From Apoderus coryli (taxonomy: Eukaryota > Arthropoda > Insecta > Coleoptera > Attelabidae): DNA of 64,000 bases. The position numbers and the translations under genes are program-made. The stretch's first letter is position 1. Each line of letters opens with the position of its first letter. Location: NCBI GenBank assembly GCA_911728435.2, contig OU452212.1:6826563-6890562 (forward strand). The letters are read 5' to 3'. The notes under the pieces are model-generated. The model had not been told where the DNA came from. It ran no database searches and worked only from the letters and a program-made list of their open reading frames with translations. Positions 1 to 10,869 of the stretch are shown here, one piece after another.

Positions 1-497
1 ATTTTCGAAACTTAAAAAATATAATAATTATAATTTATAGTATGTGCATGTATATATAAACAAAAAAAAAATGCAATCATATATGGCATAATTAAAATAT
101 CGAGCGAATACTTTGATACGGCTAGATGATTTTTTTTGAATTCACTTTTACTTACGCTCTGAATTGTTTTACTAACAATAATTATCATTATACCCATAAC
201 TAGAAAAACCTTGAAATAATTAAATACAAACTAATTAAGGAAATCTTAATTAGATTTCACTTTGGAATCATAATAAACAAATAAAAAAAATATGGTAAAT
301 TCTTGTCACAAATTTTTTATGGAACGATGAACTTACAGAAGACAAACAAAGCGTAAACAAAGATTATGTTGTCCAAACTACCCCAAAATTATAACGCATG
401 TAGACTAGGGTTGGTAGTGATTATAATAATCTTCCCTAAATTGGGTGTAATTAAACTGTTTTAGGATAAGTTTGTGGGTTATGGGGTAACCCTCACA
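1..497. other. AT-rich intergenic DNA
   Basis: No convincing coding frame, RNA gene or repeat structure is visible here. The short open frames are rich in Phe, Ile, Lys and Asn, as expected of AT-rich noncoding DNA. Confidence 0.5.
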
Positions 498-1388
498 ATT
501 TGGGTGTCAAAACCACAATTTCAAATACCAAATTTACGATTACTATACAGGGTATATCAAAAATAACATTTTTAATGATTTTGATTTTTTTGTTTTTTTT
601 TAATTTTATGAAAATATTTTCAAAACCGTGATTTATTACACCAATTGTGCAAAAAATACTAATAAACTTTTTTCTCAAAGTGGTTAATTTCATAGCTACT
701 ATTAAAATAATAAAATTAAAAAAAAAAACAAGAAAACCAAAATCATTAAAAATATTATTTTTGATATACCCTGTATAGTAATCGCAAATTATTTGATATT
801 TGAATTTGTAGTTTTGACACAAGCAGACGTTTTTATAAAGAATGACTTTTTCTTCTAAATCTACAAATAAAAAAGTTTTTCTTCTTCCAAACTCTAATGT
901 GTCCACGGATAGAGTTTGGAAGAGCAAAAACTTTTTTATTTGTAGATTTAGAAGAAAAAGTCATTCTTTATAAAAACGTCTGCTTGTGTCAAAACTACAA
1001 TTTCGAGTACGAAATTTACGATTACTATACAGGGTATATCAAAAAATAACATTTTTAATGATTTTGATTTCCTTGTTTTTTTTTTTCATTTTATTATTTT
1101 AATAGTAGCTATGAAATTAACCACTTTGAGAAAAAAGTTTATTAGTCTTTTTTGCACAATTGGTGTAATAAATCACGATTTTGAAAATATTTTCATAAAA
1201 TTTAAAAAAAACAACAAAATCAAAATCATTAAAAATGTTATTTTTGATATACCCTGTATAGTAATCGTAAATTTGGTATTTGAAATTGTAGTTTCGACAC
1301 AAGCAGACGTTTTTATAAAAAATGACTTTTTCTTCTAAATCTACAAATAAAAAAGTTTTTCCTCTTCCAAACTCTATCCGTGAACACA
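498..1388. repeat. Double foldback (nested inverted) repeat
   Basis: Two hairpin units lie back to back in opposite orientation. The right unit (about 898-1388) has arms of roughly 165 bp that begin and end with the same inverted sequence (CACGGATAGAGTTTGG and its complement). The left unit (about 498-897) is the reverse complement of the right one and lacks part of its outer arm. Each arm carries a copy of the motif ACAGGGTATATCAAAAA. The open frames here, on both strands, encode the same low-complexity peptide in mirror image because of the inverted symmetry, so I do not call them genes. It resembles a foldback or MITE-type DNA element. No transposase is present. Confidence 0.7.
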
Positions 1389-2210
1389 TTGGAGGTTCTG
1401 CATAGGATTCTCCTATGCCTAAGTTAAGCTATTTTTGACGAATATCAAGATTTATTTCAAAATTGACATAGTAAGGTCTCCTTTCTCCGATTCCATAAGA
1501 TAGTTTCAGATTTATTCATACAGGTCAAAAAAGTTTACTGAAAACGAAGCTAGAAAAACAGTAGAAAGTCATCTCAGCTTTTCACTTATGATCCTGAGTC
1601 AATCAGTACATTGGAAGAACCCAATTGACAAAGTCTTTGTTTTCGATATTGATTTCTGGAAGAATATGTCATGTGTGGTAATGCATGATAATTCTTAATC
1701 CAAATAAAGTAACTGAGAGAGGCCGACATATATAAACACATGATTTGAAAAAAAAACATAGAATTCCATAATGTAAAGGATGTAGGTAAGTGTGAATAAA
1801 ATTCAATTAAATCAAATTGTTTTTAATTACAAAACCAAAACTGTGTAGATACCTAAAATAAAATAGCTATAAGCCAACAATAATCTTCATGCGACCTCAA
1901 ATTTATAACACAGAATGTGTTACAGTTAAAATACACCTTAAACTAAAATGCAGAGATAATATTAGGTATGATGGTAGGTACTACACGTCCGTACCGGTCC
2001 TCGATACATAGGTACTCTTGTGCTTTTTTTAATCGTATTATTAGTTATTTATTTTCGGCGGTTTTTTGGTCAGGTCCGCTTTGGAGACCTACTTGACATA
2101 CGAACTATACAAAAGAACCTGTGATTCAATATCATCACATGAAAATGTACACAATGAGCAAAATATTCTTCAACAAAGGATTTTTTTATTATCCATACGA
2201 ATATCTACAA
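1389..2210. other. Intergenic DNA
   Basis: No gene recognised. A stretch near 1576-1625 (CTTTTCACTTATGATCCTGA and following) reappears in modified form near 35216-35260 and 37855-37900, so this is an old dispersed repeat and not unique sequence. Confidence 0.4.
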
Positions 2211-2213
2211 AAA

Positions 2214-2640
2214 TCAACCTTCAGAAACAATTTGTGTACTGTTATATATCCGTAATATTAGAAAAATCAGTACCAAGCATATCGTGCGTAATGTTTTTTT
2301 TAATCTGAATGAGATTGCCAGTTTTTTTTTAATTTCGTCTGCTGCAAATGTGTCAGCGTAAATTGCCCTACATTCTTCAACAATTCGTTGTTTCAAAACG
2401 TCAGAATTGTCAGGTGCTGTAGCGTAAACCTAAGATTTTAAGAACGTCTGTTGATTGAGCTGGCCATTCTATCGAACCTCTTTGTCCAATCCATCTACAA
2501 CGATATTCCTCGTCTAAGTAAAGTCTTACTGCATCATAATAGTGTACTGGAGCACCATCTTTGTGGGAAGTTATTCCCAAATTCATCTGGATTATCTTCC
2601 AGAATTTCAAGAATCTAGAAGTTAGTGCACCATTCTTAAT
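2214..2640 (-). pseudogene. Mariner-like DDE transposase remnant
   Basis: Read on the minus strand, about 2610-2410 encodes a peptide with the pattern DGAPVHYYDAVRLYLDE, then RWIGQRG.IEWPAQS. This is the characteristic DDE_3-type block around the second catalytic Asp of insect mariner-like transposases. A second stretch in another frame (about 2396-2290) continues with a C-terminal-like segment (LKQRIVEECRAIYADTF). The frame breaks between them and the N-terminal two thirds are missing, so this is a dead fragment. The family assignment is from recalled motif patterns only. Confidence 0.7.
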
Positions 2641-3124
2641 TTTTATGTATTAAAAGATATGTGGTTACATTTTCTTAATAAAATCAAATAAATTGTTCAT
2701 GATTGGCTAAAGATTTAGCCCAAAATTATTTTTTGTAAAAAACGTTTATTGGATGAATATACAAAAATCCTGCTAGTGGCATTTTATTACCAAAAAAATT
2801 TAAAATAATATCAAAATAAGGAAATTACTTAATTTTATAAAAAATATTAGTTAAATGAAAATTCCTTCCATAAACACAAATTAAAGAGGTAAAAGACAAA
2901 AACATCTATCTAAAATAAGAAAAGTAATAGTCACATTAATTAATTATTGTGCTCATCCGTAATTCCTAAAAATATCTTAAAATACAACTGTAAACCACAA
3001 TTTTACAGTAATTCAGTGATATTCTACCAAAAATCAAAGCTTTGATACAACTATCTGTTAACACCGATTTATTTTTTTAGGACAACTGTTTTAGCCATAA
3101 ACTGCTTTAAAATCACTCCCATTC
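2641..3124. other. AT-rich intergenic DNA
   Basis: No coding or structural signal seen between the mariner remnant and the short inverted-repeat element that follows. Confidence 0.4.
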
Positions 3125-3441
3125 TACAGGGTGACATAGAAAAAAGTACATTGCATAGTGTCACACAATAGAGGACACTAAAATAAGAAAAAAAGTTCCC
3201 ATGAATACACGTCCGCAAGGCCTTCGGTTATAAGTTACGGGGTGTTGAATTTTATTTTATTTTTGGGTTTTTTTTTAATATCTTTAGTTAGTCTTCTTTA
3301 AATGTTGTGGGAATGTCTTTTTTTTTTGTAATAGAAATATTTATAAAAAGGTTAATTATTGACAAAAACATATATAACATAAAATGTTTTCTTTTTAATA
3401 TCATAAAATGATAATATAGAGAAACAAGGTGTCACCCTGTA
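3125..3441. mobile_element. MITE with TACAGGGTGACA ends
   Basis: The segment starts with TACAGGGTGACA and ends with the exact complement TGTCACCCTGTA, 317 bp apart. It has no coding capacity. Short terminal inverted repeats beginning TACAGGGTG recur elsewhere in this window (14835, 56848), which suggests a non-autonomous DNA transposon family. If the outer TA is the target duplication, as in Tc1/mariner relatives, the element proper starts at CAGGGTG. Confidence 0.55.
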
Positions 3442-3828
3442 CAAATTTCTGACACTCTTTAAAAACAATGTCGGTTATATTAGACAAAATTTGTTCAATT
3501 TAAACACCTTTTAAATCGTGTTTTCAAAAGTAAAGTATCTACCTTTAGCTGTTTCCGAGAATTTTTCGAAAAACGATTTTTATTTATTTCTGACATTATT
3601 TCAACAGATATTAAAAAATGAAAAGCACTTCCTCATTGTTGCTTTTTGATGATGATGACTCGTAATGGTTTACACAAGATTTCAGTGTTGTTAGTTGTTA
3701 TTTGCTGGATTTGCGGCAACAACATTTTAATCCGTACCCGGTTTTTTAAATTTCTGTGCTTTTTGAAGTTATTAAAAAAACGCCTTTTTCAAATGAATGT
3801 TTTACGCAAAATAAGCGCCAAACTACGA

Positions 3829-4366
3829 GCCTGTACCTTAATCTACTTTTCTACATAATTTCCGTGAATATTGAGGCACTTGTCATAACGTGGCAACAGT
3901 TTTTGAATACCCTCCTCATAAAATTCTGCCGCCTGACTTGTTAACCACTCTATCACAACTGCAGAAACTCCACTAGCAATACTCCTTTTCTGTCCCAAAA
4001 AACTGTGCACATGATTTTCCGGGCAGAAATTGTTTGCATTAACTTCACTCTTTTGGGTGATGATGAATGTCGCCATTCCATGGATTGTTGTTTCGATTCT
4101 AGTGTGACGTAGGCCACCCATGTTTCGTCACCAGTAACAATTTGGTCTAAAAATCTTCACCTTCATTGTGGTACCGCTCAAGGAAAGTCAATGCACTGCC
4201 TAAACGTTTGGTTTTGTGATAACGAAGTCAAAACATTTGTGATACAGTGGTTAACAAGTCAGGCGGCAGAATTTTATGAGGAGGGTATTCAAAAACTGGT
4301 GCCACGTTATGACAAGGGCCTCAATATTCACGGAAATTATGTAGAAAAGTAGATTAAGGTACAGGC
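3829..4366. repeat. Inverted duplication of a mariner 3' end
   Basis: Arms at 3829-3958 and 4238-4366 are near-perfect reverse complements. Both encode the C-terminus of a mariner transposase (EWLTSQAAEFYEEGIQKL, then NIHGNYVEK and a stop), one reading left and one reading right. The central part holds more mariner sequence on the minus strand only. This looks like a rearranged mariner copy that has become a foldback. Confidence 0.8.
3843..4237 (-). pseudogene. Mariner transposase fragment (dead)
   Basis: On the minus strand from about 4237, one frame reads LTFLERYHNEGEDFL, then VTGDETWVAYVTLES and, further on, ARKIMCTVFWDRKGVLLVEF. GDETW carries the first catalytic Asp of mariner transposases, and the VFWDRKG block follows as usual. 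A stop then occurs, and the frame shifts directly into the C-terminal block EFYEEGIQKL...NYVEK. The region holding the second and third catalytic residues has been deleted. The N-terminal helix-turn-helix domain is also absent. It therefore cannot encode an active enzyme. Confidence 0.85.
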
Positions 4367-6225
4367 TTTCATGTAAAAATAAAATTATTGCGATATCTTT
4401 GCACGTCTTTTTTTAATTCCAAAACGGTACTTACTTAAAAAACATGCCTCGTATATGGCGATTTTTCAGTAAAATAAAATAAAACAGTTTACAATTTAGT
4501 AAACTGTTTTTCGATTTTATTTAATTTTTTATAAGTAAAATCTATTTCAGACAAACTTACTGATTTAACCTAAACAGAGAATTAATTTTCTTGTGCTTCG
4601 TTTACTGTTTTATTTCAAAAAAAGTAATATACCGGGTCAAGTAAAATATATATAATCTAATAAAGGTTTGAATGGACCTATTTTTATATACACATATTTT
4701 GTAATGTATTTTTTATATCAAGTACAATTTCAACTGCTTGAGTTCTATTAATTAAGTGAGGTTTATTTGCGGTTTAATATTTTTAAGTTAAAGAATGTGA
4801 CGAGCGGGGAATCCATGTTCGCTAAAAAAGCATTTTTTTATTTATTCCAGAGGATATAATTTTTATTGTCCAATTTTGTTTAAGTTTTGATAAAAAAAAT
4901 AAAAATAACACTTGTAATTTTCAAAATACCCTTCACTGTCCTCATTTTCGATATCAAAAAGTGCAACTTAGCAACATTTCAATTTTTCCTCTCAAATTTC
5001 TATATTCGAATTTGGCAAGGACTTATAATTTATTATTTTACTACAAAATTGTAAATTCTCTGCCACTGAAGTTTGTCACAAATATAATAAATAATTCTAT
5101 ATCGTTCTACTTATCAATCAGACTATAGATTCGACGGAAATTTTCAGTTTTTATTTAACTATACCTTGGTATTATGTGTGTCCAAAAATAGTAAATTGAT
5201 TGTGTTAAATAGATCGTTTAATTAATTGTTTCTTTAAAGCCTTTTACCTCTAGAAGTTATCTATTAGTAGGTACTGGGTACTGTTAGTTTAAGGAACTTC
5301 GATGTATTTATAATATGAACAATTACTTTTAGTAGATTCGTTCCGCAGCAAACGTTTTGATATTGTTGTGATACTAATTAAACTTTGTATTATATGTTGT
5401 GACAATTTTATGTTGGAAGAAAAATATATTGTTGTAAAGAGTGATATTTAAGTTTCAAGACTTCACTTCAAGACATAATGACGGTGGACATGAAATGGTT
5501 ATATTAAGCATTATCCCAACACATTTTGCGCACAATGCTGCTGTCCAAACACCTGTACGCGGCCTCCAACCTCTTTCCACGTTACCCTCGTAAATGGTTT
5601 CGTGATTATGACTAAACAGTCACAATATTCCCATATTATCACACACTATATTTGGTAAAAGTATATCTTTTTGTACAATACAATTTCCTTTAGAGAATTT
5701 TCATCGAGTTGCTACATCACAACACGATTATCAACCAACACAGATCTAATAGCTTTAGAGCCATTGTATTTCTGTCCAATAAAACCATTAAATTTGTTGA
5801 GAGAGATTTTTTGTGCCTCTTCTTCTTTCAATGGCAAAGGTTACTGTGTTTGATTGAATTTGAATTGGCATTGTTCTTTTGTAATTCTTGTGTATAGCGT
5901 GATTTTTTTCCTTGTTGCTCCGGTTAGTTGTAACATATTATTAATACCTACCAAGTTCATCTCTTAAATGTTTTCGTAACTGTTTATTCGTGTCCTCCAG
6001 GAAGGTAACATCAGATTCGTAGATGAAATTGATGACATTTATATTGACCTAGATTTTTGTATTCTAAGTGGTAGATAGACATCAATTTTTTTGCCGGAAA
6101 ACCAACGATAATTCATGCTTTATGTTTTTCACTGAAGAGTACTTTCCATTATTATCAACGTTTCAAAAAAAATGAGTCGTTGGCATCATCAGGAGTAAGC
6201 TATAACTTCTCAATCTCAGGATCTA
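4367..6225. other. AT-rich intergenic DNA
   Basis: No host gene recognised over about 1.9 kb. A perfect 12-bp hairpin (AAAACAGTTTAC and its complement) lies near 4482-4512. The patch at 5500-5600 is somewhat richer in GC but gives no family match I can name. Confidence 0.4.
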
Positions 6226-7300
6226 CACTCATTGACATTAAATTCGGGACAACCAAAATCCAGATCAAATTTAATGTATTATAACTTTTTTTTCCATTGT
6301 CCGATTTCAACATTTTTTTTTACAAAATGTAGATAATTGTTTCGGTTTTAATTAATTTTATTCAATTTTCAAAAATACAGTTTACATGGTGAAATATACC
6401 GGGTATTCCATTAAGGGTGGACAAGTAGCATATCTCAGGAAATAATAGTCGTAGGGCAATGGGAAAAAAATTCTTTTAGGGAAATCGACAATGGGAAATT
6501 GCTGGAAATAGTTTTTTAGTTCCTAACTATACCGCTAGGGGGCGTAATAGATACAGTAATGCGAAAAATGCATTTTTATTGAAAATTTTGCAATATAAGT
6601 TAGAAAAACAATACTACCACAGTAATGCTACTGAGATTCGGCATCTTTTTGGTGTATCACTTTTTATTGTAAGGCTTGAAATAAAGGCAGCAGGGAATGA
6701 CGAAATTTTACCTATGATAATGTCTATAACTTTGGTTTGGCTTAACCGAATTTATCAATCGAATTTTTGTTTAAGAACTCAAGCCTTGCTGATAAAGAAA
6801 AAAAATATTTTAAATCATAATTGTTTTTTGGGGCTCCGCGAGATGGCGATATTTGCATCGCCTAAGGTTTTTTTTATTTTTCTTTAAAAACTTAAATGGA
6901 ATGATACAAATATTTTATCAAAAATGAAAAGTAAATTGAATTAGCAACAAAAAAGTCCAAAACCGCATAGAAAAATCTTTATTCGTTTGAGAGTTATGGC
7001 CAAAAGAATGTTGTTCACCAAAATTCGTTGAAAAATCATATATCTTTAATTTTCCGTGATCAAGAATGCCATGGGAAATAAAGAAATAGGTTTAAAATTT
7101 ATTAAACTGATAGTTTAACAAATAGAAATAATGAAAGATCCATTAAAATTACCAAAATGCAGAGCTTTCATAAAATTTGTTAAAAGAGGTAGATCTAGAT
7201 ACCCATGAAACAAAATTGGGAAATGTCCATGTATGTAGACAAATAAATAAACGCGAATATGCTGCTAAAAACTTTTTCCAAATTTATTTTTTATTTTACA

Positions 7301-8077
7301 ATGCCTTTGGCATCTGAAGATTCAGCTAGAGCCGTTGCTCTTCATGATGTTTATTATTCCTATAGAGAAGTGGCGAATATGCTAGGTTTCACAAAATCTA
7401 GCGTGGAAAGAGCCGCTGCAAGGTTTCGTGAGACTGGAAGTTATGGTAGAAGACTTGCATCTGCGGAAGAAATCGTGCTACTTCCGCCCTTGATGACCGC
7501 TTTATAAGAGTCTCAGTTTGAAGAGATCGGCATACCAGTGCAGTAGTGGTAAAAATGAACTCCAAAGAGTTCGTCAAATTGCTGTCAATGAAATTACAGT
7601 AAGAAGAAGACTTCTTGAAGTCAATTTACGGGCCAGAAGACCGGCAACTGGACCAGAGCTCATCAGACAGCATGGAGTTAATAGACTTCTTTTTTCGCAA
7701 GAACACATTACCTGGAACCTTCAACAGTGGAGGCAAATTCTCTTTTCAGATGATTCCAGATTTTGCCTGAGGTCTCCTGACGGACGAGAAAGAGTATGGA
7801 GACGACAAAGGGAGAGATTAGCCCAATGTAATTTTAGCGAAAGGGTTAGCTTTGGTGGTGCATCCATTATGGTGTGCGGTGGTATTTCATTTGACGCTCG
7901 AACAGAACTTGTTTTTATTGACAGAGGAACTTTAACTGCCCAAAGGTATATTGAAGAAATTCTGGAAGAACATGTTGTTGTTTTCGCACAATTTGTCGGT
8001 AACATGCCTGTCCACATATTGCCAGAATAGTGGCCCAATATTTAGAAGAGGTTGGAATCAACCTTATGCGCTGACCT
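7301..8077 (+). pseudogene. Tc1-like transposase, disrupted
   Basis: The reading starts with a helix-turn-helix region (MPLASEDSARAVALHDVYYS, then EVANMLGFTKSSVERAAARF), typical of a Tc1-type paired-like DNA-binding domain. The catalytic domain follows, with ITVRRRLLEVNLRARRP and the block WRQILFSDDSRFCL, which holds the first catalytic Asp. Frameshifts or a stop occur near 7500-7560 and near 8000. The region that should hold the second Asp survives only as ARIVAQYLEEVGINLMR in another frame. The sequence is then broken at about 8078 by a LINE insertion before the third acidic residue. It sits inside long terminal repeats and is not functional. Confidence 0.88.
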
Positions 8078-8078
8078 T

Positions 8079-8262
8079 TTTTTTTAAAGGTCCGTACGAC
8101 CTAAGTTCTCGGTTTCACTGCTGCAGCCTCATGGGCTTATTGTGAAAAGTCCCCGTATATTATGCCACCCAATCCAGCAGCCCTGTACCCTCCACTAGCT
8201 TGTGGAGTTCAGTTATGTGTTGGGTGTCAATATCTGCTGGCTCAATCAGCGCATGTATCCTG
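8079..8262 (-). mobile_element. LINE 3' end nested in the Tc1-like element
   Basis: The reverse complement closely matches the segment at about 30160-30285 (AGCAGATATTGACACCCAAC, then GGAGGGTACAGGGTTG, then CGGGGACTTTTCACAATAAG). It ends in a run of A on the minus strand (T run at 8080-8088), as expected of a poly-A-tailed, 5'-truncated non-LTR element. It has no coding capacity of its own. Confidence 0.75.
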
Positions 8263-8429
8263 TATATTTGAACATGTAAACTGTATTTTTGAAAATTGAA
8301 TAAAATTAATTAAAACCGAAACAATAATCTACATTTTGTAAAAAAAAGGTTGAAATCGAACTATGGAAGAAAAAGTTATAATACATTAAATTTTATCTAA
8401 ATTTTCGTTGTCCCGAATGTCGGTGAGTG

Positions 8430-9495
8430 TAGTTAGGAACGCTAGTATCAAGAAATATCTGTTTAATATTAGACCTTATGTGACCGTGGCTCATGAAAAA
8501 TTAGACCATATTATTGAAATTTCTATTTAATTTTCCTCAAGCAACTAATATGATGCATCAGATAAATACTGACAATATTCAGTTTATTACATGAACCCTT
8601 TATTATACTAACCGAAAATGCCCACATACATGTGCTGGTTGCTTGTCTACAGCAGCGTGCTAACGGTACTTTAAAAATTTTTGTGGGTTGCAGTCTGGTT
8701 AAGTCGGTTTATCTATCTGGTACTATTTATACAGGCCGAACCGAAGAAAAAACGTGACTAACTGTTAACGTAATAAATATTATAAAAGGGTTGCGTTTTT
8801 TTATAAGCTACTGCACTACTGTATGGTGGGTATAGCGATACAGTGGTATTGTTATTTAGTTAAAAGGATTTATTTAGGTCAAATATTCGTATAGTTACCG
8901 TACCATACGGAATATGCAGTACCCTGTTATTTAGAATATCAGAAAAAATTATATAGTATAACCAGTAGGTATAAATATGGTTGTAAATATTTATTTGAAT
9001 GTAATAAATTTATTCATAAAAAATTTACAGATATTTTCCAGAATATACAGCAAAAAATTTAGTTTTATTACGTAATATTTGAAGTTTTAAACGTAAACGG
9101 AAAAAAAAAACATGCATTCATCAAATAACGGTTATAATCTGTTTTACAATACTACAGGGTACATTTTTAAAAGAAAAGCCACGTCACGTCAGTTTTGATT
9201 TATGTTTAATCTGCCACTATCTAAGTCAGTTTGTTTCAAATTACAACCCCCATTTTTTAGAGCACTAGTACAATGATGTGCCACATGTAACATGAGAAAA
9301 CTTTTAAGAAAATTCAGGTTTTTACCTCCTTATCCACTTTTGATTTATGAAATATCTCAAATACCTCATTCATTTTACTATCAGTAGGCTAACCTTTCCA
9401 CAAACGAGCGTTGCACATTTTCTATGATCTCTAGAGTGATCAATTGCCTTCTTCTTCTTCTGTTGCCCTATCCGTTTCGGACGTTGGCTATTAAC
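8430..9495. other. AT-rich intergenic DNA
   Basis: About 1 kb without any recognisable gene or structured repeat. Confidence 0.4.
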
Positions 9496-9499
9496 AAGG

Positions 9500-9757
9500 C
9501 TATTCTGATTTTTGCACGGAATTGCTCCTACCATTTACCTTGCCCTGCACGCTCAGCTGTAGCAGACGGTATTTATCGTGTCTTATGATGTGACCAAAGT
9601 ACTCAAGCTTCTGCTTCTTCACCGTAAAGACGATTTCCTTTTTTTTCCCCAGTCTCTGTAGTACTTCCCCCGTCCAGGGTATTTTCAGAATGCCCCGATA
9701 AACCCACATCTCGAAGGATTCCAATTCCTTTAGGGTGGCCTCCGTTGTTATTATCAT
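9500..9757 (-). pseudogene. LINE C-terminal fragment (RTE-like)
   Basis: The minus-strand peptide carries LESFEMWVYRGILKIPW, EVLQRLGKKKE and KLEYFGHIIRHDKYRLLQL. This is the highly recurrent C-terminal segment that follows the reverse transcriptase domain of insect endonuclease/reverse-transcriptase LINEs of RTE or BovB-like type. The upstream catalytic part is missing. It reads open for about 85 codons, so the insertion may be moderately young, but it is only a fragment. Confidence 0.75.
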
Positions 9758-9809
9758 GTTACTATTTTCTTTAATTTATTAAATTACCAAGTTCATTGCC
9801 CTGAACTTT

Positions 9810-10640
9810 TGGCTAAAGTTGGAATTCATACTCCGTCTAGAAACACACGCCTTATTTCATGAGTCTTTTCATATGACAAATTGGGCCTCAAGTTCTTTCG
9901 ATTCCAGCAGCATAGGTGTAGAACAAGCGTCCGCGTCAAATATTTTTACAAACTCTAGGAAAGTTTTAAGAAGCCCACCTTCTACTTCAACTCCCTTGAA
10001 AGGAACCCCTAAAAGGTCTAAAGTTTTTGATTTTTCCCGTGTACAGACCAGGAGTCAGGCTAAAAAAGATCCACAACAGAATTTTTCCTCGTTAGGTAAC
10101 CAAGACGCGTCATTTTCTTCTGAGCTTCATAATACAGTAATAGATAACACAATAACAACAACATTAACTAGTCAAAAACCGGGGGATAAGTTAAATACCA
10201 ACGACGACAGGCAGAAAAAACTCAGAAAGTTAAAATGGATGCAACAATCTTAGAAGCAGAAGCAGCACCAAAAACACCAGCTGTACCAACGTTTATAAGT
10301 CCACCAACATTCCATCCATGCCAGGGTTCAGCAAGTACGTTTATTGCTACATATGAACGAACAGCTAGTTCAAATAGGGAAGATAAAACGTTAAAGATCA
10401 CATATTTGGGGTCATTTCTGGAAGGAGCAGCAAACATATGGTTTAAGGTATATTGTGAGAGAGCACAGAACAAGCAAAAACAATGGTCGAACATTGTAGA
10501 AGATTTTTTAAAAGAATACGAAGATGCAGATGTAAATAGGTTGATGCGTAAGGTGTTTGGAAGAAAGAATACAAGGAAAGGATGAGCTGTTAATAGAGTT
10601 TTATTATAATCTTCAGACGCTAGCTTACGAATATGGATGA
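9810..10640 (+). pseudogene. LTR-retrotransposon gag-like remnant
   Basis: Two overlapping plus-strand frames are visible. The first (about 9819-10253) is a Ser/Thr/Gln-rich segment that includes RVQTRSQAKKDP. The second (10235-10585) has the layout of a Ty3/gypsy gag core: a proline-rich lead, then FIATYERTASSN, LKITYLGSFLEGAANIWF, and a WSNIVEDFLKEY helix. The frame then shifts and continues as LLIEFYYNLQTLAYEYG. No zinc knuckle, protease or reverse transcriptase follows and no long terminal repeats were found. I judge it a broken gag fragment; the exact family is uncertain. Confidence 0.6.
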
Positions 10641-10832
10641 TGTAACGTTCATAGAATTTTTTGAAAATGCAGCTTCCGTGTGTTTGGTATCTCCAACGGA
10701 TCCTGTCTCACGGAATTTCTCAATTAATTTCTTCAGAGTTGACGAAGTTCCGACAATATTTTGTATGGAATTTTTGAACTGCTGCCGCGAAGCTTTCATT
10801 ATTTTTGAAATATTGTTCAATAATAAAGACAC
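10640..10832 (-). pseudogene. Mariner-like HTH (DUF4817-type) fragment
   Basis: On the minus strand the peptide contains LKKLIEKFRETGSVGDTKH preceded by SIQNIVGTSSTLK. This resembles the N-terminal helix-turn-helix of the insect mariner-like family whose DDE_3 domain appears at 2.2-2.6 kb. No catalytic part follows. It abuts the gag remnant on the opposite strand. Confidence 0.6.
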
Positions 10833-10869
10833 GTTGTTCTATCGTCTAACGCTCCATTTTTACTAACTG

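Larger units (their letters stand above)
6226..8429 (+). mobile_element. Tc1-like element with long terminal inverted repeats
   Basis: The element is bounded by TA dinucleotides (6224-6225 and 8430-8431), the target duplication of Tc1/mariner transposons. Its ends are inverted repeats that start CACTCA..GACATT and include an inner block reading AAATTTAATGTATTATAAC. They continue inward to about 6408 on the left and about 8262 on the right, so each repeat is about 170-180 bp, with small indels. A transposase relic lies inside on the plus strand. A LINE 3' end is inserted next to the right repeat. This is a complete outline of a single insertion whose coding part has decayed. Confidence 0.85.

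Noticed and set aside
493..1389. Open frames of 75-144 codons on both strands
   Set aside because: They are products of the inverted repeat and encode mirrored low-complexity peptides; no domain or codon signal.
9819..10585. Intact domesticated gag gene
   Set aside because: The two frames overlap out of phase and the second is cut by a frameshift, so a degraded element is simpler than a domesticated gene.
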